A DNA stretch of 64,000 nt from the NCBI RefSeq assembly GCF_900107745.1, contig NZ_FNRO01000006.1, positions 186,001-250,000 on the forward strand, given 5' to 3'. Under the pieces are notes generated by a model. That model was not told the DNA's origin, did not search any database, and saw only the letters and a list, made by a program, of their open reading frames with translations. The stretch is from Variovorax sp. YR216 (GTDB lineage: Bacteria; Pseudomonadota; Gammaproteobacteria; Burkholderiales; Burkholderiaceae_C). The first letter of the stretch is position 1; each line of letters starts with the position of its first letter. This document shows positions 44,720-52,359 of the stretch, one piece after another. Position numbers and translations under genes: made by a program.

Positions 44720-45067
44720 ATGGAAGACTCCAAGCGCTTGAGCCGGCGGCGCCACGCGGCCGATCTGAAGCGGCAAGTGCTGGCCGCGTGCGCGGAACCC
44801 GGAGCGTCGGTGGCTCAGGTGGCGCTGGCCCATGGCCTCAATGCCAACCTCGTTCACAAGTGGCGCCGCACGGCCGACGCGGGAGGCGTCGACTCGAAGA
44901 GCGGCGAGCGCCAAGCCGAATTCGTCTCGCTGACGCTGGCGTCAAGCTCTACCGTCGCGAGTGACATCCACCTCGAGCTTCGCCGCGGTGCGATCGCGGT
45001 GAACGTGACCTGGCCGTTGAGCGCATCGAGCCAATGCGCCGCCTGGCTGCGCGAGATCCTCAGGTGA
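44720..45067 (+). CDS. tnpA: IS66 accessory protein TnpA (helix-turn-helix), 115 aa
   Basis: This small DNA-binding protein of IS66 elements begins MEDSKRLSRRRHAADLKRQV. The helix-turn-helix reads GASVAQVALAHGLNANLVHK, and a C-terminal beta-rich part (DIHLELRRGAIAVNVTWP) follows. AGGTGG precedes the ATG. The stop overlaps the tnpB start by four bases (GTGA), which implies translational coupling. It is required with TnpB and TnpC for transposition in the family. Confidence 0.93.
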   Translation: MEDSKRLSRRRHAADLKRQVLAACAEPGASVAQVALAHGLNANLVHKWRRTADAGGVDSKSGERQAEFVSLTLASSSTVASDIHLELRRGAIAVNVTWPLSASSQCAAWLREILR

Positions 45068-45396
45068 TCCGGGTCGACGCACTGTGGCTTGCCATCGAGC
45101 CGTTGGACATGCGCGCAGGCACCGAAGCTGCGCTGGCGCGCGTGGTTCGTGTCTTCGGTGCTGCGCGCCCGCACCACGCATACTTGTTCGCCAACCGACG
45201 TGCCAACCGCATAAAGGTCCTGGTGCACGACGGAATCGGAATCTGGTTATCGGCAAGACGCCTGCACCAGGGCAAGTTCATCTGGCCCAAGGACAGTGGC
45301 ACCACCCTCAGCTTGACCCATCCCCAGTTCGATGCGCTGGTGCTCGGGCTGCCGTGGCAGCGTATTGGCGAAGCCGGGGTCATCTGCGTGCTGTAG
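45064..45396 (+). CDS. tnpB: IS66 accessory protein TnpB (IS66 Orf2-like), 110 aa
   Basis: The protein starts with GTG (VIRVDALWLAIEPLDMRAGT) overlapping the tnpA stop. It contains the family motif HHAYLFANRRANRIKVLVHD and the DGIGIWLSARRLHQGKF block that defines IS66 Orf2 proteins. Length is standard. It is accessory to the transposase with unclear mechanism. An in-frame ATG 30 bases upstream was rejected in favour of the overlapping GTG typical of the family. Confidence 0.93.
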   Translation: MIRVDALWLAIEPLDMRAGTEAALARVVRVFGAARPHHAYLFANRRANRIKVLVHDGIGIWLSARRLHQGKFIWPKDSGTTLSLTHPQFDALVLGLPWQRIGEAGVICVL

Positions 45397-45453
45397 TGCA
45401 ATTGCCGAATGTGCTGATGCGTTCGCGGGGACATCGGGGCACCATCACCTTCC

Positions 45454-47025
45454 GTGATCGACACGGCCGACCTTGACCACCTGGATGCTCAGCAACTGCG
45501 TGAGATGGTCCTCTCGCTCAGAAGAGGAGCCGCAGCCGACAAGCTCGAGATCGAACGCCGCGACCACGAGATCGCGTTCAAGCAGGCCGCCATCGACAAG
45601 CTCACGCACGAGATGGCTGTGCTCAAGCGGCTGAAGTTCGCCGCCAAATCTGAAGCCTTCAACGCCGAGCAGAAGAGCCTGCTAGAAGAGACCATCGATG
45701 TCGATCTCGCGGCAATGGAGCTCGAACTGGAGAGACTTGCAGGCACCTCATCAGCGGGGTGCGAGAAGCAACAACCCAGGCGCCAGGCGTTGCCCGCACA
45801 CTTGCCGCGCCGGGAGATCCGCCACGAGCCCGAGAGCACCACCTGTGCCTGTGGCTGCACTCTCCAGCGCATCGGTGAGGATGTGGCCGAGAAGCTCGAC
45901 TACCAGCCTGGCGTGTTTACCGTGGAGCGCCACGTCCGCGGCAAATGGGTCTGCACAAAGTGCGAGACGCTGGTGCAGGCACCCATCGCCCCGCACATCA
46001 TCGACAAGGGGATCCCCACGGCTGGGCTGCTCTCACAGGTGCTGGTGGGCAAGTACCTGGATCACCTGCCGCTGTACAGGCAGGAAGCCATCTTCGGTCG
46101 CGCCGGCCTGGCCATCCCGCGCTCGACACTGGCTAGCTGGGTCGGACAGTGCGGCGCGCAGTTGCAGCCGCTGGTCGATGCGCTCAAGCGCGAAATGCTC
46201 CAATGCCGTGTGCTGCATGCCGACGAGACGCCGGTGGCGATGCTCAAGCCCGGCAACGGCAAGACACACCGGGCGTACCTCTGGAGCTACTGCACGACGA
46301 GCTACAGCGCGCTGCGCGCGGTGGTGTTCGACTTCGCCGACAGCCGGGGCGGCCAGCATGCTCGCGCCTTCCTCGGGCTGCCTGATGAACATGGCTGGCG
46401 CGGCACGCTGGTGTGCGACGACTTCAGTGGCTATAAGGCGTGCTTCGAGCTCGGCGTCACCGAGGCAGGTTGCCTGGCGCACGCGAGGCGCAAGTTCCAC
46501 GAACTCTGGGTCAATCAAGGCAGCCAGGTTGGCGAGCAGGCGCTGAAGTTCTTCGGCGAGCTCTATGCCATCGAGCGTGAAGTCGCTCAGTTGATACCCG
46601 ACGAGCGAAGGCGAATACGGCAGGAGAGGTCGCGCGAGGTAGCGGATGCCCTGAAGCAATGGCTCGCCGGGCAGCAGCTGAAGGTGCCGAATGGCTCGGC
46701 AACGGCCAAGGCGCTCGGCTACAGCCTGAAGCGCTGGCAGGCGCTCACGCGCTACATCGACGATGGCGATCTGCCTGCGGACAACAATTGGGTGGAAAAC
46801 CAGATTCGTCCGATTGCAATCGGAAGATCCAACTGGCTGTTCGCAGGATCGCTGCGGGCAGGCCAGCGCGCTGCGGCCATCATGAGCTTGATCCAGTCAG
46901 CCAAGCTCAATGGACTCGAGCCGCACGCATACCTCAGCGACATCCTCGAGCGGCTGCCTACCCAGCCGGCCAGTCGCGTCTCCGAGTTGTTGCCGCATCG
47001 CTGGCAGCCAGCTTCGACATCCTGA
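45454..47025 (+). CDS. tnpC: IS66 transposase TnpC, 523 aa
   Basis: This full-length DDE transposase has, in order: an N-terminal leucine-zipper-like coiled coil (residues 8-95), a zinc-finger region CACGC and CTKC (131-170), and the catalytic core with D257 (LHADETPVAML), a second Asp in LVCDDFSGYKA and Glu in NNWVENQIRP. The helical insertion is intact. GTG start. No frameshift or stop was seen, so the element may be active. The C-terminal end runs to 14 bases from the right inverted repeat. Confidence 0.96.
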   Translation: MIDTADLDHLDAQQLREMVLSLRRGAAADKLEIERRDHEIAFKQAAIDKLTHEMAVLKRLKFAAKSEAFNAEQKSLLEETIDVDLAAMELELERLAGTSSAGCEKQQPRRQALPAHLPRREIRHEPESTTCACGCTLQRIGEDVAEKLDYQPGVFTVERHVRGKWVCTKCETLVQAPIAPHIIDKGIPTAGLLSQVLVGKYLDHLPLYRQEAIFGRAGLAIPRSTLASWVGQCGAQLQPLVDALKREMLQCRVLHADETPVAMLKPGNGKTHRAYLWSYCTTSYSALRAVVFDFADSRGGQHARAFLGLPDEHGWRGTLVCDDFSGYKACFELGVTEAGCLAHARRKFHELWVNQGSQVGEQALKFFGELYAIEREVAQLIPDERRRIRQERSREVADALKQWLAGQQLKVPNGSATAKALGYSLKRWQALTRYIDDGDLPADNNWVENQIRPIAIGRSNWLFAGSLRAGQRAAAIMSLIQSAKLNGLEPHAYLSDILERLPTQPASRVSELLPHRWQPASTS

Positions 47026-47038
47026 TCTGCGACCGGAG

Positions 47039-47064
47039 TCAAGACGGGATCACCGCGCGCTTAC
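47039..47064. repeat. IS66 inverted repeat, right end
   Basis: This is the perfect reverse complement of 44640-44665. The outer base, 47064, adjoins the right target duplication. Confidence 0.95.
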
Positions 47065-47072
47065 CTTGTACC
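47065..47072. repeat. IS66 target-site duplication CTTGTACC, right copy
   Basis: This is an exact copy of 44632-44639. Removing the element plus one copy restores the IS30 reading frame. Confidence 0.95.
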
Positions 47073-47191
47073 GACGTGTGCGGCCGATTGAATAGCTCAG
47101 CGATCTGATGCAGGGTCCATCCCTGCTTCCATCGCTCCCACATCAACGCCTTCTGGCTGTCTGTGTAGTAGGTTCGTGTCCGGTACGCCAT
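47065..47191 (-). pseudogene. IS30-family transposase, N-terminal part (split by IS66)
   Basis: This part starts with ATG at 47191 and reads MAYRTRTYYTDSQKALMWER, then WKQGWTLHQIAELFNRPHTS and VQG, the canonical start of this IS30 subgroup including its first helix-turn-helix. It breaks at the 8-bp target duplication of the IS66 element. It is too short to appear as an ordinary gene and is recognisable only when joined to the part at 43598-44639. Confidence 0.92.
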
Positions 47192-47228
47192 CTGCAACAC
47201 TCCTTCTGCCAACGGCAGTCTTCAGTGT

Positions 47229-47254
47229 GTTGCATCGACCGGTTGAATCCGCAC
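47229..47254. repeat. IS30 element inverted repeat, right end
   Basis: This is the partner of the repeat at 43590-43615. It lies 38 bp outside the transposase start codon and 87 bp from the stop of the neighbouring ABC binding-protein gene, marking how close the element landed to that gene. Confidence 0.85.
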
Positions 47255-47341
47255 TCCAAACCAGACATCCATGGCCGCATCACTGCGGCCGAAGCGGACT
47301 CCGGCCAGGCACTGGTTCTTCAGAGGCACTTGCTTCCAGCC

Positions 47342-48337
47342 TTAGGCATAAACCCGATTGGCCATCAACATGAGGCTCTTCGGGAAAGTGATTCCCAACG
47401 CTGCGGCAGTCTTCGTATTCACCGCCAAGTCGAACTTCAGTACCAACTCAACCGGTAGGTCCCGAGGGGCGGCACCTCGATAGATTCTTGCGATGTAGTC
47501 AGCTGTCTTGTCCAGCACGTAGGCCAAATCCGCTCCATAGCTCATCATTAGCCCTGCTTCCGCGAAGGTGCGAGTGTCGCAAATGGCTGGGAGGCGGTGC
47601 TGCAGTGCAAGCTCAGCCAACAGCTTTCGTATGCCCAGGAATTCAGCTGAATTGTTGAGGACGACCGCGTCAACGTTGCGCTGCTTAATCTCAGCAAAGG
47701 CGTCTGCAAGCTCCGCGAAGGACCGCAGCTTGACGAACTCCATCCTGATGCTCATCGAGCTAGCCGCTTGAGCCAAAGCCACGTCATACTGTTCGTCGCG
47801 CTTGGTGAAGCCGCCTAAGTTTGTCGCCAGGTATGCGACGGCAGATGGACTCGCTAGAGCCTGGACCAGCAATTGAAGTCGCTTGACAGCGAGCTCGACT
47901 CCAAAAATGCAGTTCCCCGTGACGTTTCCGCCGGGGTGGGCCAGACTGTTTATGAAGCCGTCACCCACAGGGTCGGCCGAGCTCATCATCACGATGGGGA
48001 TAGTCTTCGTGGCTTCCAGCGCCGCTTTGACGCTCGGGGAGCCTCCCATGGTGACAATCATGTCAACGCCCATGGAAACGAGTTCCTTGGCCGCCTGCAA
48101 GTACTGCGCATCTCCGCCTGAGAAACGTAATGCGAAAACATAGTGTTTGCCTTCAACGAGACCTCGGCGTTCCAGCGCAGCTCGCATGATGGCGGCGGCG
48201 TCCCGGTCGGCCGTTGCTCCAGGTGTTAGCAAGACGCCCAGAATCCAGCATCTATCGTCGCAGAGCGCGAGCCGTGGCCAGCATACGAAAGCTGCAGCCG
48301 TTGCTGCGCCGACAATGAGGCGGCGGCGAAGTTCCAT
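47342..48337 (-). CDS. ABC transporter substrate-binding protein (TrpX/PF04392 type), 331 aa
   Basis: This exported binding protein starts MELRRRLIVGAATAAAFVCW with signal cleavage after ALC or nearby. The fold shows DMIVTMGGSPSVKAALEATK, IPIVMMSSADPVG and LAHPGGNVTGNCIFG, the signature of the ABC substrate-binding family PF04392. The C-terminus SLMLMANRVYA is the normal family end, so the nearby IS30 insertion (87 bp away) did not truncate it. GAGGAGG precedes the ATG at 48337. No permease or ATPase genes are next to it, so it is an orphan here; its partner genes may have been lost or lie elsewhere. Confidence 0.88.
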   Translation of the reverse strand: MELRRRLIVGAATAAAFVCWPRLALCDDRCWILGVLLTPGATADRDAAAIMRAALERRGLVEGKHYVFALRFSGGDAQYLQAAKELVSMGVDMIVTMGGSPSVKAALEATKTIPIVMMSSADPVGDGFINSLAHPGGNVTGNCIFGVELAVKRLQLLVQALASPSAVAYLATNLGGFTKRDEQYDVALAQAASSMSIRMEFVKLRSFAELADAFAEIKQRNVDAVVLNNSAEFLGIRKLLAELALQHRLPAICDTRTFAEAGLMMSYGADLAYVLDKTADYIARIYRGAAPRDLPVELVLKFDLAVNTKTAAALGITFPKSLMLMANRVYA

Positions 48338-48613
48338 GGTTCCTCCTCGCGCCACTGAGTTGGCGCCGTTGAGTACCTTTTCTCCGCACATTTTGCTCGT
48401 CTTCGGAACCGTCCTCTCCTCGGACTTCCTAAGTCTTGGGGATGACCGGGACCGGCTACAGTCGGCCAGAAGCGGTCCGTTGACTATGTGGCACGACTAG
48501 GGCCGTAAACTCGGTGCCCAACGTCCCCAACAGGACGCAATGATGTCATTGCTCCGACGCCTCCGAGCAGAAACCACGGCCGGGTTAGCGAAGGCGCGTG
48601 CGTTGCTCCCCAG

Positions 48614-49216
48614 GTGGGAATGGGTCATAGCGACATGCTTTGCCTCTTCAAGCGGCACGGCGACCGCCCGGACCGCCAGCGGCTCTATCTGGCCACTGGC
48701 AAGCAGATAGTCAACGAACGCGGAGCGTACTGCGTCGATCTCGCCTGGAAGACACGGCAGGAGCATTGGTGCCGTGTCGTCTATCGCTACAAGGACGCGT
48801 TCTACTTGGGGGCTCCGAACCTGGGCAACAGCCCGAATGCCAAGGTTGGGTTGCTGAAGGTTTGGCCTGACGCGTCGACGATAGCCTTTCCGAGAGGGGC
48901 CACATTCGACGGGCGGTGGACCGCCACGTTCAGGGGTGGCACCGTCCTGTTTCAGGCGGACGTTCAGATCGATGGTGACCGGGGCACCTGGTATGGGTAC
49001 TCTCACATGGTGCAGAAGGACGACAACCAGTGTTTGGTAAAGCGGATGCCCCTGCGAGTTCTGACGAAGACCGATACAGCGATCACGTTTGAAGTCCTGC
49101 AAGGAGAGGTTGTGCCCGGGTGTGAGACGTGGCGGATCGGTCTCGTCTGGCTGGATGCAGACACGCTCGCAGGCCAGTTGGCCCAGGGGTGGAACATCAG
49201 GCTCACGCGGAAATAA
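48614..49216 (+). CDS. Hypothetical protein, 200 aa
   Basis: This unrecognised protein is best read on the plus strand. The region GAYCVDLAWKTRQEHWCRVV, the glycine/aromatic pattern FDGRWTATFRGGTVLF and a C-terminal block ending GQLAQGWNIRLTRK look like a beta-rich folded protein. The start is uncertain: GTG at 48614 is used, but the sequence just upstream in another frame (from ATG at 48541) resembles a hydrophobic leader, so a frameshift may separate a signal peptide from this gene. Four cysteines could form disulfides if it is secreted. No neighbouring gene explains its role. Confidence 0.5.
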   Translation: MGMGHSDMLCLFKRHGDRPDRQRLYLATGKQIVNERGAYCVDLAWKTRQEHWCRVVYRYKDAFYLGAPNLGNSPNAKVGLLKVWPDASTIAFPRGATFDGRWTATFRGGTVLFQADVQIDGDRGTWYGYSHMVQKDDNQCLVKRMPLRVLTKTDTAITFEVLQGEVVPGCETWRIGLVWLDADTLAGQLAQGWNIRLTRK

Positions 49217-49782
49217 CCTGCTCGAGAAGAGCAACGTACAGCGTCGTCTTGGCCGGCCAGAACGGCCGCGTTGTAGCGCCTTGACTGTCTCAAAAGGGCC
49301 CACAGGAGCCGCTCAGCAGACGTCGAAACTGCGCAAAGCGGGCATTCACCGGCACTGTTCCAAACATCCGCGTCGCGGGGTTGGTCCTCGGGCACATAGC
49401 GATCGGTCGACGAATCCGAAACCGCTCGTTGAAGACGTGCGGCGCCGCTGGTTGCTCGATTGCGGGCTTTCTCGTCCCAAGGGGCGGACTTGGCACCAAC
49501 TGCACACGGAAAAACACCCCCGGCATGTGACGACCCCAGGGTGATTGCCTAGTTCGGTGGCATCTACACTTTAAGCCAATCCCTCCAGAGAGGATCGCTC
49601 ATTGCCCGAGCGTTGTTGACCCCAGAGTCCCGGCTGCCCATGCCGGTGGCGACAGACCCTGTCGAGCAGTTGCGCGAGTCGCTTCGTCCTGTCAACCGGG
49701 TGGCATCCAACTTGCATAGGACCATGCCGGCTATCAAGCACCTATTCCGTTCACGACCGCACACCTTCGCCCAAGCAACTCG
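49217..49782. other. Intergenic region of 566 bp
   Basis: No convincing gene was found on either strand; frames here are short or arginine-rich. The right part contains a sigma-54-type promoter motif (49701-49716) ahead of the amino-acid-binding protein gene. The left part (49217-49600) shows nothing recognisable and may be decayed DNA next to the insertion-sequence region. Confidence 0.5.
49701..49716 (+). promoter_or_regulatory. Probable sigma-54 (-24/-12) promoter TGGCATCCAACTTGCA
   Basis: The motif has GG and GC separated by exactly ten bases, with TGGCA at -24 and TTGCA at -12, matching the RpoN consensus at nearly all key positions. It lies 67 bp upstream of the ATG of the amino-acid-type binding protein. 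RpoN control, often nitrogen-linked, would suit an amino-acid uptake gene. No sigma-54 activator gene is adjacent. Confidence 0.6.
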
Positions 49783-50589
49783 ATGACTGTTTCTCTCCGC
49801 TCCACGTCTCATTGGTCGACCGCCCTGTCGGTCGCACTCGTCCTGGCTGCCGCGCCCGACTTTTCCGCGGCGCAGACGGCACTCGATGATGTCTTCAAGG
49901 CCAAGTCGATCCGTGTCGCGATCCCGACCGACTTCCCGCCCTATGGCTCGGTAGGTACCGACCTCGCGCCGCAAGGCCTCGACATCGACATGGCCCGCTA
50001 CATCGCCGCCAAGCTCGGCGTGAAGGCCGAGTTGCTGCCGGTGACTACCGCCAACCGCATCGCCTACCTGCAGACCCGAAAGGTTGACCTCGTCATTTCG
50101 ACGCTGGGCAAGAACCCGGAGCGCGAGAAGGTCATCGATTTCACGGTCGCCTACTCGCCGTTCTTCATCGGTGTGTTCGGACCGAAGTCGATCACGCTCA
50201 AGACGCCGGCCGATCTCGCGGGCAAGTCGATCGCGGTCACGCGCGGCTCCGTCGACGACGCGGAGCTGACCAAGGTGGCGCCGCCGGCGACCGAGCTTCG
50301 CCGCTTCGAGGACAACAACACCACGATCTCCGCGTTCGTCGCTGGCCAGACCCAACTGGTTGCCACCAGCGCCCAGGTGGCCTCGGCCATGATGAGCAAG
50401 AACCCGCAACTGGGCGCCGAATACAAGTTCGTCCTCAAGGATTCGCCCAACTTCGTCGGCGTCGCGAAGGGCGAGGACAAGCTGCGCATGCGCGTCAACG
50501 AGATCCTTGCGGAAGCCCGGAAGAACGGCGACCTCGACAAGCTTTCAGTCAAGTGGCTCGGTCGTCCCACCGGCGAACTGCCTGACTGA
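49783..50589 (+). CDS. Amino-acid-type ABC transporter binding protein (family 3), 268 aa
   Basis: This is a periplasmic solute-binding protein of family 3 (SBP_bac_3). The signal peptide ends near PDFSAAQ, followed by SIRVAIPTDFPPYGSVG and GLDIDMARYIAAKLGV, the standard start of the ligand domain. YLQTRKVDLVISTLGKNPER and VTRGSVDDAELTKV are further family segments. No permease or ATPase gene is adjacent, so it probably shares components encoded elsewhere. A sigma-54-type promoter precedes it. It is separated from the following IclR gene by 141 bp. Confidence 0.9.
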   Translation: MTVSLRSTSHWSTALSVALVLAAAPDFSAAQTALDDVFKAKSIRVAIPTDFPPYGSVGTDLAPQGLDIDMARYIAAKLGVKAELLPVTTANRIAYLQTRKVDLVISTLGKNPEREKVIDFTVAYSPFFIGVFGPKSITLKTPADLAGKSIAVTRGSVDDAELTKVAPPATELRRFEDNNTTISAFVAGQTQLVATSAQVASAMMSKNPQLGAEYKFVLKDSPNFVGVAKGEDKLRMRVNEILAEARKNGDLDKLSVKWLGRPTGELPD

Positions 50590-50730
50590 GCGTCGTTCAG
50601 CGACGCTTCGGAACTGTGTCGACATCGGTGTAAACACTCTGATCGACATCTCGCTCTTCACGGACCATCCAAGACCGCAGCTCGCTTCACACGGTCAGGC
50701 CGGTGGCGCGCAATTTGCAAAAGGCACGCC

Positions 50731-51558
50731 ATGACCGCCAGCTCGCCGCGCACGCCCAGCAAGACCACCAAAGTCACGCGTATCGACCGTGACGGCGACA
50801 GCACGGTGCAGTCGCTCACGCGTGCGATGCAGTTGCTCGAACTCCTCGCGGAGGACGACGAGGGCTATCGGCTGGTGGACATCGCGGCTCACAGCGGCCT
50901 GTCGTCGTCGACGGCGCACCGGCTGCTCACGACGCTGGAGCAACGGCAGTTCGTCCAGTTCGACCGCGAGACCAGCCTCTGGTACGTCGGCGTTCGCTGT
51001 TTCTCGGTGGGTGCCGCGTTCGGCCGTCGCCGCCGCATAGCGCACCTCGCGCTGCCTGTGATGCGCCGGCTGCGCGACAGCACGGGCGAGAGCATCAATC
51101 TCGGCATTGCCGATCTCGGCGACATCGTCTTCGTGACGCAGGTCGAAAGCCGCGAAACGATGCGCGCCATCGGCAAGCCCGGTTTTCGTGCACCGCTTCA
51201 TGGCACCGCTATGGGGCAGTCGATCCTGGCCGCCATGGCGGAGGAAGACGTGCTGCAGTACTTGCGCACCTACGGGCTGCCGAAGCTCACCAACAACACG
51301 ATCGCGCGGGCGTCGCGGCTGCACGAGACGCTGGGCGAGGTGCGCCGCGCGGGCCACGCGATCGATGACGAGCAGAACGCGGTGGGCCTGCGATGCATTG
51401 CCGCCGCCATCCGCGACGAGCACGGACGGCCCTTCGGTGCGATTTCGCTGGTCGGTCCGACGCAGCGCATCAAGAGTTCCGATTTCGCGCAGATCGGCGC
51501 CGGGGTGCGCGCCGCGGCGGACGAGATCACGGCGGCCTACGGCGGCCGCGCCTGCTAG
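50731..51558 (+). CDS. IclR-family transcriptional regulator, 275 aa
   Basis: The N-terminal winged helix-turn-helix (VQSLTRAMQLLELLAE, SGLSSSTAHRLLTTLEQRQF) is followed by a C-terminal IclR effector domain (GFRAPLHGTAMGQSILAAM, AVGLRCIAAAI). Its position just upstream of and co-directional with a TRAP transporter and catabolic enzymes indicates it regulates them, with the ligand being the transported acid or a breakdown product. Length is normal. A 33-residue polar N-terminal extension precedes the helix-turn-helix. Confidence 0.93.
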   Translation: MTASSPRTPSKTTKVTRIDRDGDSTVQSLTRAMQLLELLAEDDEGYRLVDIAAHSGLSSSTAHRLLTTLEQRQFVQFDRETSLWYVGVRCFSVGAAFGRRRRIAHLALPVMRRLRDSTGESINLGIADLGDIVFVTQVESRETMRAIGKPGFRAPLHGTAMGQSILAAMAEEDVLQYLRTYGLPKLTNNTIARASRLHETLGEVRRAGHAIDDEQNAVGLRCIAAAIRDEHGRPFGAISLVGPTQRIKSSDFAQIGAGVRAAADEITAAYGGRAC

Positions 51559-51702
51559 TCCGTCTTCCACCGGCGCACAGCGCCAAGTCCTTGATTCACA
51601 AGCGATTTCGATCGCGTTCCCGCGCAGCGGAATAGTCCGCGGCCCGCCGCTGGCGCGCGCTCCAATGGGTGCACTTCAACCGCACACCTGGCAAACAAAA
51701 CC

Positions 51703-52359
51703 ATGAAAACATTGCTCCCACCGCATGGCGTGAGCCGAGCGCTCACGCGGGTTTGCGACTGGACCGTGATCGCCTGCGGCTGGTGGCTGATCGCGTTGTC
51801 CGTCATGACCTGCGTCGAGATGCTCGGCCGCAAGCTGTTCTCGTTCAGCCTTCAGGGCATCGACGAGATCGGCTCGTACACCTACGGCATCGTCGGCGCG
51901 TTCGGCTTTGCCTACACGCTCATCACACGCAGCCACACGAGAGTCGACTTTCTTCTGTCGCGCTTCTCAGTCGGGACGCGCGCGGCGCTCAACATGCTCG
52001 CCATGGTGAGCTTGGCGGCGCTCGCGCTGCTGTGCCTCTGGCGGGGCTTCAACGTGGTGGTGGAGAGCATCGAGCTGCGAAGCACGGCAGCCACGCCGCT
52101 CGCTACGCCGATGTGGATTCCGCAGGCGATCTGGCTGGGCGGCTACTTGATGTTTGCGCTGGTCGCGACCTGGGCCGCGCTGGACGCGCTGCGCCTGTTC
52201 CTCAAACGCCGCACGGGGGAACTCAACGAGCGCTTCGGTCCGCAAACGATCGAGGAAGAGATCGAGGCCGAAACCGAAGTCCAGCTGAAGTCGCCATCGT
52301 CATCGCCATCGCCTGCGTCGCCGACGGCGCCCATGGCCGCCACCGGAGCCGCATCATGA
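51703..52359 (+). CDS. dctQ: TRAP transporter small permease (DctQ type), 218 aa
   Basis: This four-helix membrane subunit of a TRAP transporter has the characteristic segment VEMLGRKLFSFSLQGIDEIG, with the conserved Gly-x-x-Glu-Ile region, and YGIVGAFGFAYTLITRSHTR. After the fourth helix it carries an unusually long cytoplasmic tail, acidic (IEEEIEAETEVQ) and then Ser/Pro/Ala-rich to the end. Its stop overlaps the DctM start (ATGA). The three subunits Q, M and P follow in order. Confidence 0.9.
   Translation: MKTLLPPHGVSRALTRVCDWTVIACGWWLIALSVMTCVEMLGRKLFSFSLQGIDEIGSYTYGIVGAFGFAYTLITRSHTRVDFLLSRFSVGTRAALNMLAMVSLAALALLCLWRGFNVVVESIELRSTAATPLATPMWIPQAIWLGGYLMFALVATWAALDALRLFLKRRTGELNERFGPQTIEEEIEAETEVQLKSPSSSPSPASPTAPMAATGAAS

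Larger units (their letters stand above)
44640..47064 (+). mobile_element. Complete IS66-family element, 2425 bp
   Basis: It is delimited by perfect 26-bp inverted repeats (beginning GTAAGCGCGCGGTGATCCCG) and flanked by exact 8-bp target duplications CTTGTACC at 44632-44639 and 47065-47072, the typical IS66 duplication length. It carries intact tnpA, tnpB and tnpC in the usual overlapping order. Perfect repeats and intact genes suggest recent insertion and possible activity. It sits inside the IS30-family transposase gene. Confidence 0.97.
43590..47254 (-). mobile_element. IS30-family element interrupted by an IS66 element
   Basis: The outer element is bounded by near-identical inverted repeats at 43590-43615 and 47229-47254 (26 bp, one mismatch). 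Without the inserted IS66 and one target copy (2433 bp) it would be 1232 bp, a normal IS30-family size. Its transposase gene, on the minus strand, is split into a C-terminal part (43598-44639) and an N-terminal part (47065-47191). No flanking direct repeat of 2-3 bp was recognised at the outer boundary, so the exact ends could be off by a few bases. Confidence 0.9.

Noticed and set aside
43598-44914. A 438-residue IS30 transposase with an extended N-terminus.
   Set aside because: The first about 95 codons lie inside the IS66 end; the genuine N-terminus is at 47065-47191.
43587-47257. A 2-3 bp target duplication around the outer IS30 element.
   Set aside because: The bases next to the assigned ends (GAG and TCC) do not match; the true ends or the original site may have changed.
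48497-49303. A 268-codon open frame on the minus strand opposite the 200-residue unknown gene.
   Set aside because: It has low-complexity Arg/Pro-rich text, while the plus-strand frame has a protein-like composition and ends cleanly.
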